This document shows, in pieces, positions 1 to 8,767 of a stretch of 64,000 bases of DNA. The DNA lies in the NCBI GenBank assembly GCA_048370855.1, contig DBGEOK010000105.1, positions 38,986 through 102,985 of the forward strand, given 5' to 3'. Below the pieces are notes generated by a model, which was not told where the DNA came from, did not search any database, and saw only the letters and a list, made by a program, of their open reading frames with translations. This stretch comes from Limiplasma sp048370855 (GTDB lineage: Bacteria; Bacillota; Clostridia; Christensenellales; Aristaeellaceae). The position numbers were made by a program, and so were the translations under genes. How positions within the stretch are numbered: position 1 is the stretch's first letter; each line of letters begins with the position of its first letter.

Positions 1-580
1 GCCGGCGAAGGGTTTCCGCGCGTGAAACCTTGTTTTTTTTGCATTCCCGAATTAAATCGGTCAGCTCGATGATGACCTCTTCCCCGTCGCCGATCATAAA
101 GGCGTCGATGAACAGGGAAAGCGGCTCCGGGTTAAAGGCGCACGGGCCGCCCGCCACCACGATGGGGTCCTCCTCCGAACGGTCGGCGTTTTTGACGGAA
201 ACGCCGCCCAGGCTGAGCATTTCCAGAATGTTGGTATAGCTCATTTCATATTGCAGGGTAAAGCCCACAATATCGAAACGGCAGAGGGGTTTCCGGCTTT
301 CCAGTGAAAACAGCGCGACGCCGTTGTGCTTCATCTCCGCGAGCATATCCACCCACGGCATGCACACGCGCTCGCAAACGGCATAAGGGAGGTTGTTTAG
401 AATTTCATACAAAATTTTCATGCCCAGATGGCTCATTGCCACCTCGTAGGTGTCCGGAAAGCAGAAGGCAAACGTAATTTCGGCGGATTCAAAGGGCTTC
501 AGCGCCGCGTTCATTTCGCTGCCGGTATAGCGCGCGGGCTTTTCCACGCGGGAAAGGAGCGCGTCAAGACGATCGGTCAT
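1..580 (-). CDS. B12-binding-domain radical SAM protein (TIGR03960-like), N-terminal part
   Basis: The gene runs off the left edge. About 193 residues are visible, starting MTDRLDALLSRVEKPARYTG. The start is set by AGGAGGACCT directly before the ATG. The visible part matches the N-terminal B12-binding-like region of the large TIGR03960 radical SAM proteins of Clostridia: FCFPDTYEVAMSHLGMKILY near residues 39-58, then FTLQYEMSYTNILEML, VAGGPCAFNPEPLSLFID and IGDGEEVI. In that family the CxxxCxxC radical SAM cluster lies further on, outside the window. Family members usually sit beside a TIGR03936 protein and an RNase E/G homologue, so those may lie to the left. The exact reaction is not established for the family. 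The family call rests on motif recognition only. Confidence 0.8.
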   Translation of the reverse strand, partial: MTDRLDALLSRVEKPARYTGSEMNAALKPFESAEITFAFCFPDTYEVAMSHLGMKILYEILNNLPYAVCERVCMPWVDMLAEMKHNGVALFSLESRKPLCRFDIVGFTLQYEMSYTNILEMLSLGGVSVKNADRSEEDPIVVAGGPCAFNPEPLSLFIDAFMIGDGEEVIIELTDLIRECKKNKVSRAETLRR

Positions 581-612
581 AGGTCCTCCTTTGGTAAAGT
601 GCATACATGTTT

Positions 613-641
613 ATGATATCATGCCCGTTAACGGGTTTCAA
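613..641 (-). promoter_or_regulatory. sigma-A promoter of the radical SAM gene
   Basis: On the minus strand TTGAAA (636-641) and TATCAT (613-618) are separated by 17 bp, with the start codon about 30 bp downstream. The spacer contains the perfect 12-bp palindrome CCCGTTAACGGG (624-635), which may be a repressor site. The rest of the gap up to 983 shows only the ribosome binding site of the next gene. Confidence 0.65.
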
Positions 642-983
642 GCGATCATCGGAAATTTATGCGTCCAGCGTGAGGACCGTTCGTCATATCAAGCGCCGCA
701 TCGTATGAAAAAGCCGCCACTTAGCATCGGGCCCGCGACAGGCCGGTCTCGGCCTGGGGTATGCGTTCAGGGCTCCGGGGCCAAACGAAACCGTCCGCCT
801 TTGTCAGCCGGGCCGTCCGCGACCAAGCCAAGAGAAATGGGCACAATCGGGTTGTGCGGTACAACGGATCAAACGCCGTTCATGTGAGCCGCGCGGCTTC
901 GCCTGATGGTATAGAAACCCGAAAACAGCGAAGCCTAGCTCCACAGCCGTTTATGGCGAATATGGAGAACAGGAGGGGCGTGG

Positions 984-2750
984 ATGAATCGCCTTCAGAA
1001 TGAAAAATCACCTTATTTAGCCATGCACGCCGGGAATCCCGTCGATTGGTATCCATGGTGCGAGGAGGCGTTCAGCGCCGCCCGCGATCAGGACAAGCCC
1101 ATTTTTTTGAGCGTCGGCTATTCCTCGTGCCACTGGTGCCATGTGATTGCGCGCGAATCCTTTGAGGATGAGGAGATCGCCTCCCTGCTGAACGAACGCT
1201 TTATTTGCGTCAAGGTGGACAAGGAGGAGCGCCCGGATGTAGACGCGGTCTACATGGATGCCGTTCAGCTCTCGACAGGCTCCGGCGGGTGGCCGATGAC
1301 CGTGCTGATGACGCCGGATGGAGAGCCGTTTTTTGCCGCCACTTATCTGCCAAAGGAATCCCGAAACGGCACGCTGGGCCTGAAAGACCTGCTTACGTCC
1401 GCTGCCCGGCTGTGGAAAAGCGACCGGAAGGCCGCGCTGGAAACGGCGCGCGATTTGACCAGGCGCATGCGGAACATGGCGGACGCAAAGCCTGAAGCCG
1501 CCGTTCAATCCGCGGCGGATCTTTTTAAGCGCGCTTTACGGGCCTATGCGGCGACCTATGACAAACGCTGGGGCGGATTTGGAGGCGCGCCCAAATTTCC
1601 ATCCGCGCATAACCTGCTTTTTTTACTCAAGCTGTATGAGCGCACGGGCGAGCCCGACGCGCTTGCTATGGCGGAAGGCACGCTGGAGCATATGTTTCGC
1701 GGCGGCATATTCGACCATCTGGGCGGCGGCTTTTGCCGGTACAGCGTAGATGAAAAATGGCTGACGCCGCATTTTGAGAAGATGCTCTATGATAACGCGC
1801 TGCTTCTATGGGCATATGCCGAAGCCTGGCGCGTGACGAAAAAGCCCCTATACCGCGCCGTCGCAGAGCGAACGGCTGGATATGTGCTCAGAGAAATGAC
1901 GGGCGCTGAGGGCGGGTTTTTCTGCTCGCAGGACGCGGACAGCCAAGGAAGCGAGGGCGCCTTTTACCTGTTCACCCCCGAGGAGGTCCGCAAGGCGCTT
2001 GGTCAGGCGGACGGAGCGCGCTTTTGCCTTCAATACGACATTACGGATCGCGGAAATTTTGAAGGAAAAAGCATTCCCAATTTGATTGGCAAAACGGATG
2101 ACGCGCTCGCGGCTTTCCTTCCGCTGTGCCAAAAGCTCTATGAATACCGCCGTGACAGGATGCCGTTGGGGCTTGATGACAAGGCGCTGACCTCGTGGAA
2201 CGCGCTGATGATTACGGCGCTCGCCGCGGCGGCGAGGGCGCTGGGCGAGCCGCGCTACCTGGACGCCGCCAAAAGGGCGGAGGCGTTTGTGCGTAAAAAC
2301 CTGACGGATGAAAGCGGCGGGCTGCTGCTGCGCTACCGGGACGGCGAGGCGAAGGGGGCGGGCGTGCTCGCGGATTACGCCTGCTATGCCATGGCCTTGA
2401 CCGAGCTCTACCGGGCTTCCGGGGATCGGGCTTACCTGGACCGGGCGGGGCTTAGCGCCGACAGAATGGCCGAGCTTTTCCGCGACCCGCAATCCGGCGG
2501 CTATTACCTCTATTCCTCGAAGAGCGAGGCGTTGATTACGCGGCCCAAGGAGACATGGGACGCCGCTATGCCCTCCGGCAACGCCTGCGCGGCGTTTGCC
2601 CTCGCGCGCCTGGCCGCCTGGACCGGGGTCGCGCGCCGGCAGGAGGACGCAAAGGAGCAGTTCCGCTTCCTATTGGGCGAGGCGGCCGCCTACCCGACCG
2701 GCTACGGCTTCGCGCTGTATGCCGCCGCGTGCGCGCGGGATCTCCCGTAG
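984..2750 (+). CDS. DUF255 thioredoxin-fold / six-hairpin protein (YyaL/SSP411 family)
   Basis: 588 residues, slightly shorter than the usual 600-700 of the family. The N-terminal thioredoxin-like domain opens with NRLQNEKSPYLAMHAGNPVD, a family hallmark, and carries a CxxC pair at Cys49/Cys52 in SSCHWCHVI. Then follow SGGWPMTVLMTPDGEPF and TYLPKE. The remaining roughly 400 residues are an alpha/alpha barrel-like region with KFPSAHNLLFLLKLYE, GGGFCRYSVDEKWLTPHFEK and KALTSWNALMI. The family is widespread but its reaction is unknown, and the fold suggests a redox-coupled sugar epimerase-like protein. The start follows ACAGGAGGGGCGTGG. It is convergent with nfo, 25 bp away, with no clear terminator between them. 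Confidence 0.88.
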   Translation: MNRLQNEKSPYLAMHAGNPVDWYPWCEEAFSAARDQDKPIFLSVGYSSCHWCHVIARESFEDEEIASLLNERFICVKVDKEERPDVDAVYMDAVQLSTGSGGWPMTVLMTPDGEPFFAATYLPKESRNGTLGLKDLLTSAARLWKSDRKAALETARDLTRRMRNMADAKPEAAVQSAADLFKRALRAYAATYDKRWGGFGGAPKFPSAHNLLFLLKLYERTGEPDALAMAEGTLEHMFRGGIFDHLGGGFCRYSVDEKWLTPHFEKMLYDNALLLWAYAEAWRVTKKPLYRAVAERTAGYVLREMTGAEGGFFCSQDADSQGSEGAFYLFTPEEVRKALGQADGARFCLQYDITDRGNFEGKSIPNLIGKTDDALAAFLPLCQKLYEYRRDRMPLGLDDKALTSWNALMITALAAAARALGEPRYLDAAKRAEAFVRKNLTDESGGLLLRYRDGEAKGAGVLADYACYAMALTELYRASGDRAYLDRAGLSADRMAELFRDPQSGGYYLYSSKSEALITRPKETWDAAMPSGNACAAFALARLAAWTGVARRQEDAKEQFRFLLGEAAAYPTGYGFALYAAACARDLP

Positions 2751-2775
2751 CGCGGCTGGAAGGGCGGGGCTCGTT

Positions 2776-3618
2776 CTACCGTCCGTTTTCCCCGACGCAT
2801 TCCCGTATTTTGGCAATTTCCTCCCGGTGTCCCCGGTCGTCCAGAGGCGTTTCCAGGTAAAAAGGCAGGCCGCGCAGCGCCGGATGGGTCAGAACCCGCA
2901 AAAGCGCTTCCAGGCCGATTGCTCCTTTTCCTATTTCCGCGTGCCTGTCCTTACGCGAGCCAAGGGCCGTCAGGCTGTCGTTGAAATGAACGGCGCGCAG
3001 AAGTTCGAGGCCAAGCACGCGGTCAAACGCCTCCAGCACATCCTCCAGGCCGTTTGCGATATCGTACCCCGCCGCAAACACGTGGCAGGTGTCCAGGCAA
3101 ACGGCGACGCGTTCCGGATGCGCCAACCCGTCCCGAATTTCCCTGAGCTGCTCAAAGTGATCCCCAATCTCGGTTCCCTTGCCGCTCATTGTTTCCAGCA
3201 GGACGGTGATGCGCTCCTTCCCCGTGACGGCCTGGTTGATGCCGGAAATCACATTTCGGATGGCTTCCTTTTCTCCGACGCCCGTATGGGACCCGGGATG
3301 AAAAACCAGCGCCTCGATACCCAGCGCGTCCATACGGGCCACATCCTCCCGGAGCACCGTGCAGCCAAAGCGAAAGACCTTTTCCTGCGGGCTGGCGAGG
3401 TTCATGGTGTAGGGCGCGTGCGCCAAAAGCGGGCCAAAGCCTTGCTCACGGCGAATGCGCTGGAACGCCTCCGTTTCCCCTGGGGCCGGCGTGCGAAAAC
3501 TGGAGCCTCTTGGGTTCCGGCTGAAAATTTGGAAGGTGCTGGCCCCCATCTCCGCCGCTGCCAGCGCGGTTTTGTCCAAGCCTTGCGCAATGGAAAGGTG
3601 CGGCCCAATCGTAAGCAT
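2776..3618 (-). CDS. nfo: deoxyribonuclease IV (AP endonuclease)
   Basis: 280 residues, the normal length for endonuclease IV (E. coli Nfo 285). It cleaves the DNA backbone 5' of abasic sites in base excision repair. It starts MLTIGPHLSIAQGLDKTALA after GGAGGAGCC, which is why the start at 3618 is preferred over the longer open frame. Metal-ligand motifs of the xylose-isomerase-like TIM barrel are present in order: FHPGSHTG, LLETMSGKGTEIG, CLDTCHVFAAGYD, HFNDS with SRKDRHAEIGKG, and YLETP near the C-terminus. It stands alone on the minus strand behind its own weak promoter. Confidence 0.93.
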   Translation of the reverse strand: MLTIGPHLSIAQGLDKTALAAAEMGASTFQIFSRNPRGSSFRTPAPGETEAFQRIRREQGFGPLLAHAPYTMNLASPQEKVFRFGCTVLREDVARMDALGIEALVFHPGSHTGVGEKEAIRNVISGINQAVTGKERITVLLETMSGKGTEIGDHFEQLREIRDGLAHPERVAVCLDTCHVFAAGYDIANGLEDVLEAFDRVLGLELLRAVHFNDSLTALGSRKDRHAEIGKGAIGLEALLRVLTHPALRGLPFYLETPLDDRGHREEIAKIRECVGENGR

Positions 3619-3685
3619 GGCTCCTCCTCCCCGCGCGGCATGGACGCTTCCCCGCCGCGACGTTTTTAAAGTACGGACCGTCATG

Positions 3686-3714
3686 AGCATAGCAGCTTTA
3701 ACAGCCGGCGGCAA
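3686..3714 (-). promoter_or_regulatory. probable nfo promoter
   Basis: Minus strand TTGCCG (3709-3714) and TATGCT (3686-3691) are 17 bp apart and about 70 bp upstream of the nfo start. The match to consensus is moderate. Confidence 0.4.
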
Positions 3715-3914
3715 CCCCTGTTTTGTGGGCGGAACGGCGATATTTGGACTTAGGATGACGCCGTCCCTGGTTTTGGGACGCGGAAATCAGCTTTGTCCAT
3801 GCATATGCGCCGTTCAATTTATGACGCTCCATATCAGGGAGAAAATCGGCGGTTTTTGGATGCGTCCCCTATTGACAACCAAGCCGGGTTTCCGTTGCTT
3901 TTCGGGCCGTTCCG

Positions 3915-3942
3915 TTGACAAGCCCCCTTTGGCGGTTATAAT
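3915..3942 (+). promoter_or_regulatory. promoter of the XdhC-family gene
   Basis: TTGACA (3915-3920) and TATAAT (3937-3942) with a 16-bp spacer; both hexamers are perfect. It lies 45 bp upstream of the start codon. Between this and the nfo promoter nothing further is recognised. Confidence 0.75.
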
Positions 3943-3986
3943 GGACTTACATCCGGCGCGCCACGCGCCCTGAGAGGATCGATGTG

Positions 3987-5006
3987 ATGAAGGCGCTTCT
4001 TTTTTCCTGCCTGCGCTTGCTGGAGGCCGGGCAGACCGCCGCGCTCGCTACCGTGCTTGAGAGAAACGGGTCCGCGCCCCGGGGCGCGGGCGCTTGCATG
4101 CTGGTCCGCTCTGACGGACAGACCGAAGGGACCGTCGGGGGCGGCGAGGTAGAGCGCCGCGTTCACGAGCGGGCGCTAAAGTGCATCGCCCTTGGCCGCT
4201 CAGACCTGTTTCGTTACCGGCTCGCCCCGAACGGCGCGGAGGATATCGGCATGGTGTGCGGCGGCGAGGTGGAGGTCTGCTGCTGGGTGCTGAAGCCCGA
4301 CGACGCCCATGCCTTGGCCCTTTTCCGGCTGCTCGGAGACCTTGCGCGGAGCGGGACCGACGCATGGCTCGTCCGGCAGATCCAAGAGGATGGAACCGTA
4401 ACGGACGCGGGCGTCTATGCGAACGGCGGCCTGTCGCTGGCGAGCGCCATTTCCGCCTCGGAAGCGGTTTTGCTGCTGGGCCGCCGCCCGGCGCTGGCAA
4501 AAGGCGCTTCCAGGCTGTTTGCCGAACCTATCCTCCGCGAGAGCCACGCCTATGTGTTTGGCGGCGGTCACATCGCGCGGGAGCTGGTTCCCCTTCTCGC
4601 CCGGCTGGACTTCTCCCCCGTCGTGTTTGACGACCGGGAAGCATTCGCATCCGACGCGCTTTTTCCCCAAGCCGACCGCGTCGTCCTGGGCGATTTTTGC
4701 GATATTTCGCTTAAAATCCGCCTTTGCGCGGCGGATTACGCCGTCATCATGACGCGCGGACACCGTTACGACCTTACGCTGCTGACGCAGGCGCTTCGCA
4801 CGCCGGCGTGCTATATCGGGCTGATCGGCAGCCGGAGCAAAATCGCGCATACAAAAGGCCAGCTTTTTAAGGCGGGTTTTTCTGAAACGGATTTTGCGCG
4901 CGTTCATACGCCCGTCGGGCTTCCGATTCACGCGGAGACGCCCGCAGAAATCGCGGTCAGCATCGCGGCGGAAATGATTTTGCACAGGAGCGGCCAAGCC
5001 GGGTAA
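3987..5006 (+). CDS. XdhC/CoxI-family molybdenum hydroxylase maturation factor
   Basis: 339 residues with the two-part XdhC layout. The N-terminal CoxI-like domain has ALATVLERNGSAPRGAGACM and GTVGGGEVE. The C-terminal Rossmann domain has YVFGGGHIARELVPL, VVFDDREAFA, MTRGHRYDLTLL, IGLIGSRSKIA and the family end motif PVGLPIHAETPAEIAVSI. XdhC proteins bind molybdenum cofactor and assist its sulfuration and insertion into xanthine-dehydrogenase-type enzymes. A labile-selenium role is possible here given the neighbouring cluster, but that is inference. ATG 3987 sits 8 bp after GAGAGGA; GTG 3984 is an alternative. It lies apart from, and on the opposite strand to, the xdh operon at 18-23 kb. Confidence 0.85.
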   Translation: MKALLFSCLRLLEAGQTAALATVLERNGSAPRGAGACMLVRSDGQTEGTVGGGEVERRVHERALKCIALGRSDLFRYRLAPNGAEDIGMVCGGEVEVCCWVLKPDDAHALALFRLLGDLARSGTDAWLVRQIQEDGTVTDAGVYANGGLSLASAISASEAVLLLGRRPALAKGASRLFAEPILRESHAYVFGGGHIARELVPLLARLDFSPVVFDDREAFASDALFPQADRVVLGDFCDISLKIRLCAADYAVIMTRGHRYDLTLLTQALRTPACYIGLIGSRSKIAHTKGQLFKAGFSETDFARVHTPVGLPIHAETPAEIAVSIAAEMILHRSGQAG

Positions 5007-5199
5007 GCCGCGTGACGTTGGGACGCTTCGGCCTGACTCCCGTATGCCCGGTCCGCCGTGCGGCCCCCGCTTTATTGGCCGAGCCGCAACGCCGCATCTT
5101 TCCATGGGGAGCGTCCGGCGCGGCCTTCCTCCCGCACGGCCTGGCCTATACGCCAAATGCGCAAGCGCATTCGGCAAAGCGCCGGGCCCTTGGACGCGC

Positions 5200-5817
5200 C
5201 TATTGGGTCCGATTTTTTCTCCGCGCCCAAAGAAGCACGGCTGTACAGGCAGCCGCATACGCCAGCCAAAACAGCGGGAAAGCGAAAATCGGCTGCACCA
5301 GCAGGGGATACGGCGCGGGAGTACCGCCAAGCAGAAGGTTATAGAAAAAGGACAGCGGAATAAATGCCAGCAGCCAAATATTCACCGACCAAAACAGGCG
5401 TCGCGCCCCGTCGCGCGTGGCCGCGGCGGAATGGAGAAAGCCCACGTAAAATACCATGCAGCCAAGAGCCATAAAGACCAGACCGACGACAAACGCCGAC
5501 GCGACCTGTTTTTCATACCAGATTGCGCACGCGACGGCCAAGCCGATCAAGTTTAGCACCGTCGCGGGGATTACAAAGGTATTGGCGTTGGCCTGCCCGG
5601 CGTCCGCGCCGCCGACGGGGTCGATCCCTTTTAATAAATAGTCTGTCGTCACCTCAAAAATCCCGCTCATGGCAATCACTCTTTCCAGGTCGGGTACGCT
5701 TTGTTCGCTTTCCCATTTGGATACGGCTTGGCGGGATACGCCGAGCCGATCAGCCAGCTCCTCCTGGGTAAGCCCCTTCGCTTTTCTGAGGGCTTGGATT
5801 CTGTCGGCAATGTTCAT
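5200..5817 (-). CDS. XRE-family regulator with C-terminal membrane domain
   Basis: 205 residues. Residues 1-60 are a Cro/C1-type helix-turn-helix: MNIADRIQALRKAKGLTQEE, then LGVSRQAVSKWESEQSVPDL. A linker follows, then about four hydrophobic segments from residue 82 (FVIPATVLNLIGLAVACAIW, VGLVFMALGCMVFYVGFL, NIWLLAFIPLSFFYNLLL, FPLFWLAYAAACTAVLLWA). Membrane-tethered XRE regulators of this layout are common in Clostridia and their signals are mostly unknown. It is monocistronic. A CAACCG-A-CGGTTG palindrome upstream could be its own operator. Confidence 0.85.
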   Translation of the reverse strand: MNIADRIQALRKAKGLTQEELADRLGVSRQAVSKWESEQSVPDLERVIAMSGIFEVTTDYLLKGIDPVGGADAGQANANTFVIPATVLNLIGLAVACAIWYEKQVASAFVVGLVFMALGCMVFYVGFLHSAAATRDGARRLFWSVNIWLLAFIPLSFFYNLLLGGTPAPYPLLVQPIFAFPLFWLAYAAACTAVLLWARRKNRTQ

Positions 5818-5898
5818 GACCGTTCCCCCTTTGATTTGATAGGCTCATCATAGCCGGACGCGCGGTTGCGAAGCCACCAGCCGCGCCCGGCACCTTGT

Positions 5899-5911
5899 CA
5901 ACCGACGGTTG
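5899..5911. promoter_or_regulatory. candidate operator palindrome of the XRE regulator
   Basis: CAACCG A CGGTTG is a perfect 6+1+6 inverted repeat about 80 bp upstream of the XRE start. On the minus strand it merges into TTGACA, so a bound regulator would cover that hexamer. No good -10 lies 17 bp downstream, so promoter assignment is uncertain. Confidence 0.4.
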
Positions 5912-6235
5912 CCTTTGTATGATTGAGCGTTACATTAAAGCGTCCTTGGGGATTTCATGAACCCGGACCCAAAGGTCAGGGCCGCCTCAACGGAAGAAAG
6001 CCGAAACGACCGGTCAATGGCGCTATGCGCCCGCGCAGAAGCGAACGTCAAAAGTTTTTCTCAACCGGATATGATTTTCTTCGCCAGCCTACGCCCGGTC
6101 GCATGTTGGGCTTGACCGTCAATCCACAGCCGGTCTTGCCCGATAGCGCCGGGGAAAGCAACCCCCGAACGCGTTTCGGATTGAAATTTTATCGGCATGT
6201 CGCAAGGTCGCCGCGCCGCCGTCCAATCAATCGCT
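5912..6235. other. intergenic region without recognised gene
   Basis: Between the XRE operator and the selD stop codon I see no convincing reading frame, tRNA or riboswitch. The open frames here are short and match no known protein. No T-run hairpin follows selD. Confidence 0.5.
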
Positions 6236-7270
6236 TTATCGCAGCAAGACCGCCTTTTCCCGCCTGGCGATCACGCGGCCAATCCTTCGCGCGTCCGGCG
6301 CTTGCTTCAGCAGCGCCGCGACAAGCCCATCCGCCGCCTCCGGCGCGACGGAAATCAACAGGCCGCCGGAGGTCTGCGGGTCAAACAGAAGATCTACCAG
6401 CGCAAGCGGAGCGCCGGTCAGCTCCGTCTTGGGCTCGGCATGCGTCCGGTTGCGGTACATCCCCTCCGGTAAAAGCCCCATCGCGGCCCATTCCATCGCC
6501 TCCGGCAGCAGCGGAATCGACTCAAGAGACAGTTCAATGCTCACGCCGCTGGCTTCCGCCATTTCAACGGCATGCCCAACGAGCGAAAAGCCCGTCACAT
6601 CGGTGCAGGCATGCGCGCCGGCGTTCACCATCGCATCCTTCGCGGCTTTGTTGAGCCGTTCCATCTGCGCCACCGCCAGCGATTCCTGCTCCGCGCTCAG
6701 AAGGCCGGCCTTTCGCGCGGTCAGGTAGACGCCGATGCCAAGAGGCTTGGTTAATACAAGGGCGTCGCCCACGCGCGCGCCGCTGTTGGCGAGGATTCGG
6801 TCAGGATGCGCAAAGCCCGTGACGGCAAGGCCGTAAACCGGCTCTGTTCCGTGAATGCTGTGCCCTCCGGAAATGGTCGCTCCGGCTTCAAAAACCTTGT
6901 CGTATCCCCCGCGCAGAATATCGCGCACGGCGGCGTCCGGCATATCCTCAGGGATGACGAGGACGTTTTGCGCCGTCGCCGGCTCCCCGCCCATAGCGTA
7001 AATATCGGAAAGCGCGTTTGCCGCCGCGATGCGGCCGAAGACCCTCGGATCATCCACCACAGGGGGAAAGAAGTCGATGGTCTGCACGATGGCCAGCTCG
7101 TCCGACACGCGGTACACAGAGGCGTCGTCCGACGTATCAAAGCCAACGAGCAGATTGGGGTCCCGACGGACGGGCAGCCCGTCCAACAGCCTCTGAAGCA
7201 CGCCCGCGCCGACCTTCGCCCCGCAGCCCGCGCATTTGGCCAGCCTTGTCAGCCGAACGCCCTCATCCAT
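6236..7270 (-). CDS. selD: selenide, water dikinase (selenophosphate synthetase)
   Basis: 344 residues, normal length. It makes monoselenophosphate from selenide and ATP, the selenium donor for selenocysteine, selenouridine and the labile selenium cofactor. The glycine-rich N-terminus reads KCAGCGAKVGAGVL. Cys16 occupies the catalytic position (Cys17 in E. coli), so this copy uses cysteine, not selenocysteine. AIR-synthase-fold motifs follow: GFDTSDDASVYRV, QTIDFFPPVVDDP, ALSDIYAMGG, GGHSIHGTEPVYGLAVTGF and DPQTSGGLLISV. It is the last gene of the yedE-yedF-DUF3343-yqeC-yqeB-selD operon and overlaps yqeB by 8 bp. Confidence 0.95.
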   Translation of the reverse strand: MDEGVRLTRLAKCAGCGAKVGAGVLQRLLDGLPVRRDPNLLVGFDTSDDASVYRVSDELAIVQTIDFFPPVVDDPRVFGRIAAANALSDIYAMGGEPATAQNVLVIPEDMPDAAVRDILRGGYDKVFEAGATISGGHSIHGTEPVYGLAVTGFAHPDRILANSGARVGDALVLTKPLGIGVYLTARKAGLLSAEQESLAVAQMERLNKAAKDAMVNAGAHACTDVTGFSLVGHAVEMAEASGVSIELSLESIPLLPEAMEWAAMGLLPEGMYRNRTHAEPKTELTGAPLALVDLLFDPQTSGGLLISVAPEAADGLVAALLKQAPDARRIGRVIARREKAVLLR

Positions 7271-8060
7271 GCGCTATCACTCCCGTCAGCGTCAGTATCG
7301 CCTCCAGCACGCCGCCGCCGACGGCGCGCGCCTTGTCGGATACCGTATAGCAATTATCCACAACCCCGCGCGGGTCCACGTCGCCGCTTTTCATTCCCGC
7401 CGTCACGGGCGTTCCGGAGGGCAGAAGCCCCCGAACGACCCCGTCAACGGCGGCCACGACCGGCATGCCGTTCACCGCGGCAACCGTCTCCCCGGCGCGA
7501 ACCATGCTCCCAATGCGAACGGTCGGCTCGAAAACGCCGCCGCATGGCGCGCGGAGAAGCCTTTCCGCGGCATATCCGCCGATCTCTCCGGGGATTCCGG
7601 TATTCTCAGCGGCAGGCCCGGAATCATACACCCGTCCCAGATGATGGCCGCGCATGGTTTCCACCACCGCATGGCAATCCCTGCCCGCGCAAAAGCCGGG
7701 CCCAAGCGCGATGACCACGGGCGCGTCCGCAAGGCTGGTGCCCAAATTCCGTTTGGCCAAAACAGCGTCTACCAGCACGTCAGGACGCAACGCGGCGACG
7801 CACTTTGCCCGCGGGTCGGCCAGAACGGCTATGTCGCCTTCCTCCGTAATGGCGGACGCCGCTTGCGCGTCGGGCGCGAAGCGGGCGCGAACCCCCTCCA
7901 CGACGGCCTCGCCCTCCGGGATGGCGCGGCAGAAGCTTACCGAACGGCGGATTGCCGTAGGCTTGGGCAAATCCGTCATGACGATCCGAAAGCCGGCCCG
8001 GTACAGGCGTACCGCCACCCCGCTGGCAAGATCCCCCGCTCCCTTCATCAGCACAAGCAT
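7263..8060 (-). CDS. yqeB: selenium-dependent molybdenum hydroxylase maturation protein YqeB (EF2563-like)
   Basis: 265 residues starting MLVLMKGAGDLASGVAVRLY. The N-terminus is Rossmann-like (KGAGDLASG, then FRIVMTDLPKPTAIRRSVSF). The middle has VVIALGPGFCAGRDCHAVVE and RGHHLGRVYDSGPA. The family is encoded almost only beside selD and molybdenum hydroxylases, and comparative genomics links it to insertion of the labile selenium cofactor; the reaction is unproven. The start is set by GGAGGGATGGAGC before ATG. The gene overlaps yqeC upstream by 13 bp and selD downstream by 8 bp, which suggests coupled translation. Confidence 0.9.
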   Translation of the reverse strand: MLVLMKGAGDLASGVAVRLYRAGFRIVMTDLPKPTAIRRSVSFCRAIPEGEAVVEGVRARFAPDAQAASAITEEGDIAVLADPRAKCVAALRPDVLVDAVLAKRNLGTSLADAPVVIALGPGFCAGRDCHAVVETMRGHHLGRVYDSGPAAENTGIPGEIGGYAAERLLRAPCGGVFEPTVRIGSMVRAGETVAAVNGMPVVAAVDGVVRGLLPSGTPVTAGMKSGDVDPRGVVDNCYTVSDKARAVGGGVLEAILTLTGVIAHG

Positions 8061-8767
8061 GCTCCATCCCTCCAGACTTCGCATTTTTCCGGCCTTGTTT
8101 GAAGCGCCGCCAGCACGCAAGGGATGTCCGGCAGCAGCGCCGCGCATGCCCTTCCGGCGGCCAGAAGCGCCGGCGTATCGCATTGGTTCAGCACAGCCGC
8201 AAAGCGGCAGCGGACATTTTTGCGCTGTCCCTCCCCGCTTAGCAGGACGCGCGCGATATCGCCGGGCGTCACCGGGTCGTTCACCGACTTGCCCAGCAGG
8301 GCGGCATAACGCTCTGAGCGGTGCGCCACTTCCGCAATCTTCCCGGATACGGCGGTCATTCCCGCTACGGCAATCACAAGGGCCTCGCCGCCGGGCAGCG
8401 CCGGCTCACATTCCGCGGGAGCCTTGACGGGCAGCCCGCGGGAGCCGTCGGCCTCAATCAACGTAAAATCCGCCTCGGACGCCAGCGCCCCAAGCCGCCC
8501 GACGGGCGGCCCAAGCCTGCCGTCCGGCAGCGGTTCGCCTGCCGTCACCACCGCGCTCCGCTGAAAGGCCGCTCGAAGCCCGGCGGGCGAAGGCGAACGC
8601 AAAACCACGCCGTCCGGCGGCAAAATATGCGTGGTCGTCAGGCACAGCACGCGCGCATTCCCGCTTAGCTCGCGCGCCAGGCGGGCAATCAGCGAGGTCT
8701 TGCCGCCGCCGCCCACTACGGCGGTCATGCCCAAAGGAATCCCCAGGGCGTCACACAGGCGCGTCAT
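8048..8767 (-). CDS. yqeC: selenium cofactor biosynthesis protein YqeC
   Basis: 239 residues. It starts MTRLCDALGIPLGMTAVVGG with a P-loop-like GGGGKTSLIARLARE, followed by LTTTHILPP and LIEADGSRGLPVKAP, the two strongest YqeC signatures. NQCDTPA near residue 205 resembles a nucleotide-specificity motif. YqeC is a putative nucleotide-binding protein of the selenium-dependent molybdenum hydroxylase system; its chemistry is unknown. It overlaps the DUF3343 gene upstream by 17 bp and yqeB downstream by 13 bp. A longer frame to 8812 exists, but the internal ATG with GAGGCGG ahead gives the usual family N-terminus. Confidence 0.88.
   Translation of the reverse strand: MTRLCDALGIPLGMTAVVGGGGKTSLIARLARELSGNARVLCLTTTHILPPDGVVLRSPSPAGLRAAFQRSAVVTAGEPLPDGRLGPPVGRLGALASEADFTLIEADGSRGLPVKAPAECEPALPGGEALVIAVAGMTAVSGKIAEVAHRSERYAALLGKSVNDPVTPGDIARVLLSGEGQRKNVRCRFAAVLNQCDTPALLAAGRACAALLPDIPCVLAALQTRPEKCEVWRDGACLC

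Noticed and set aside
1848..2492. 214-codon open frame antisense to the DUF255 gene
   Set aside because: Arg/Pro-rich composition and complete overlap with a recognised gene; a shadow frame of high-GC DNA.
4200..5330. 376-codon antisense frame over the XdhC-family gene
   Set aside because: No family features, overlaps two real genes, no ribosome site.
7190..7270. Selenocysteine in SelD
   Set aside because: The catalytic position is a cysteine codon; no TGA is present in the gene.
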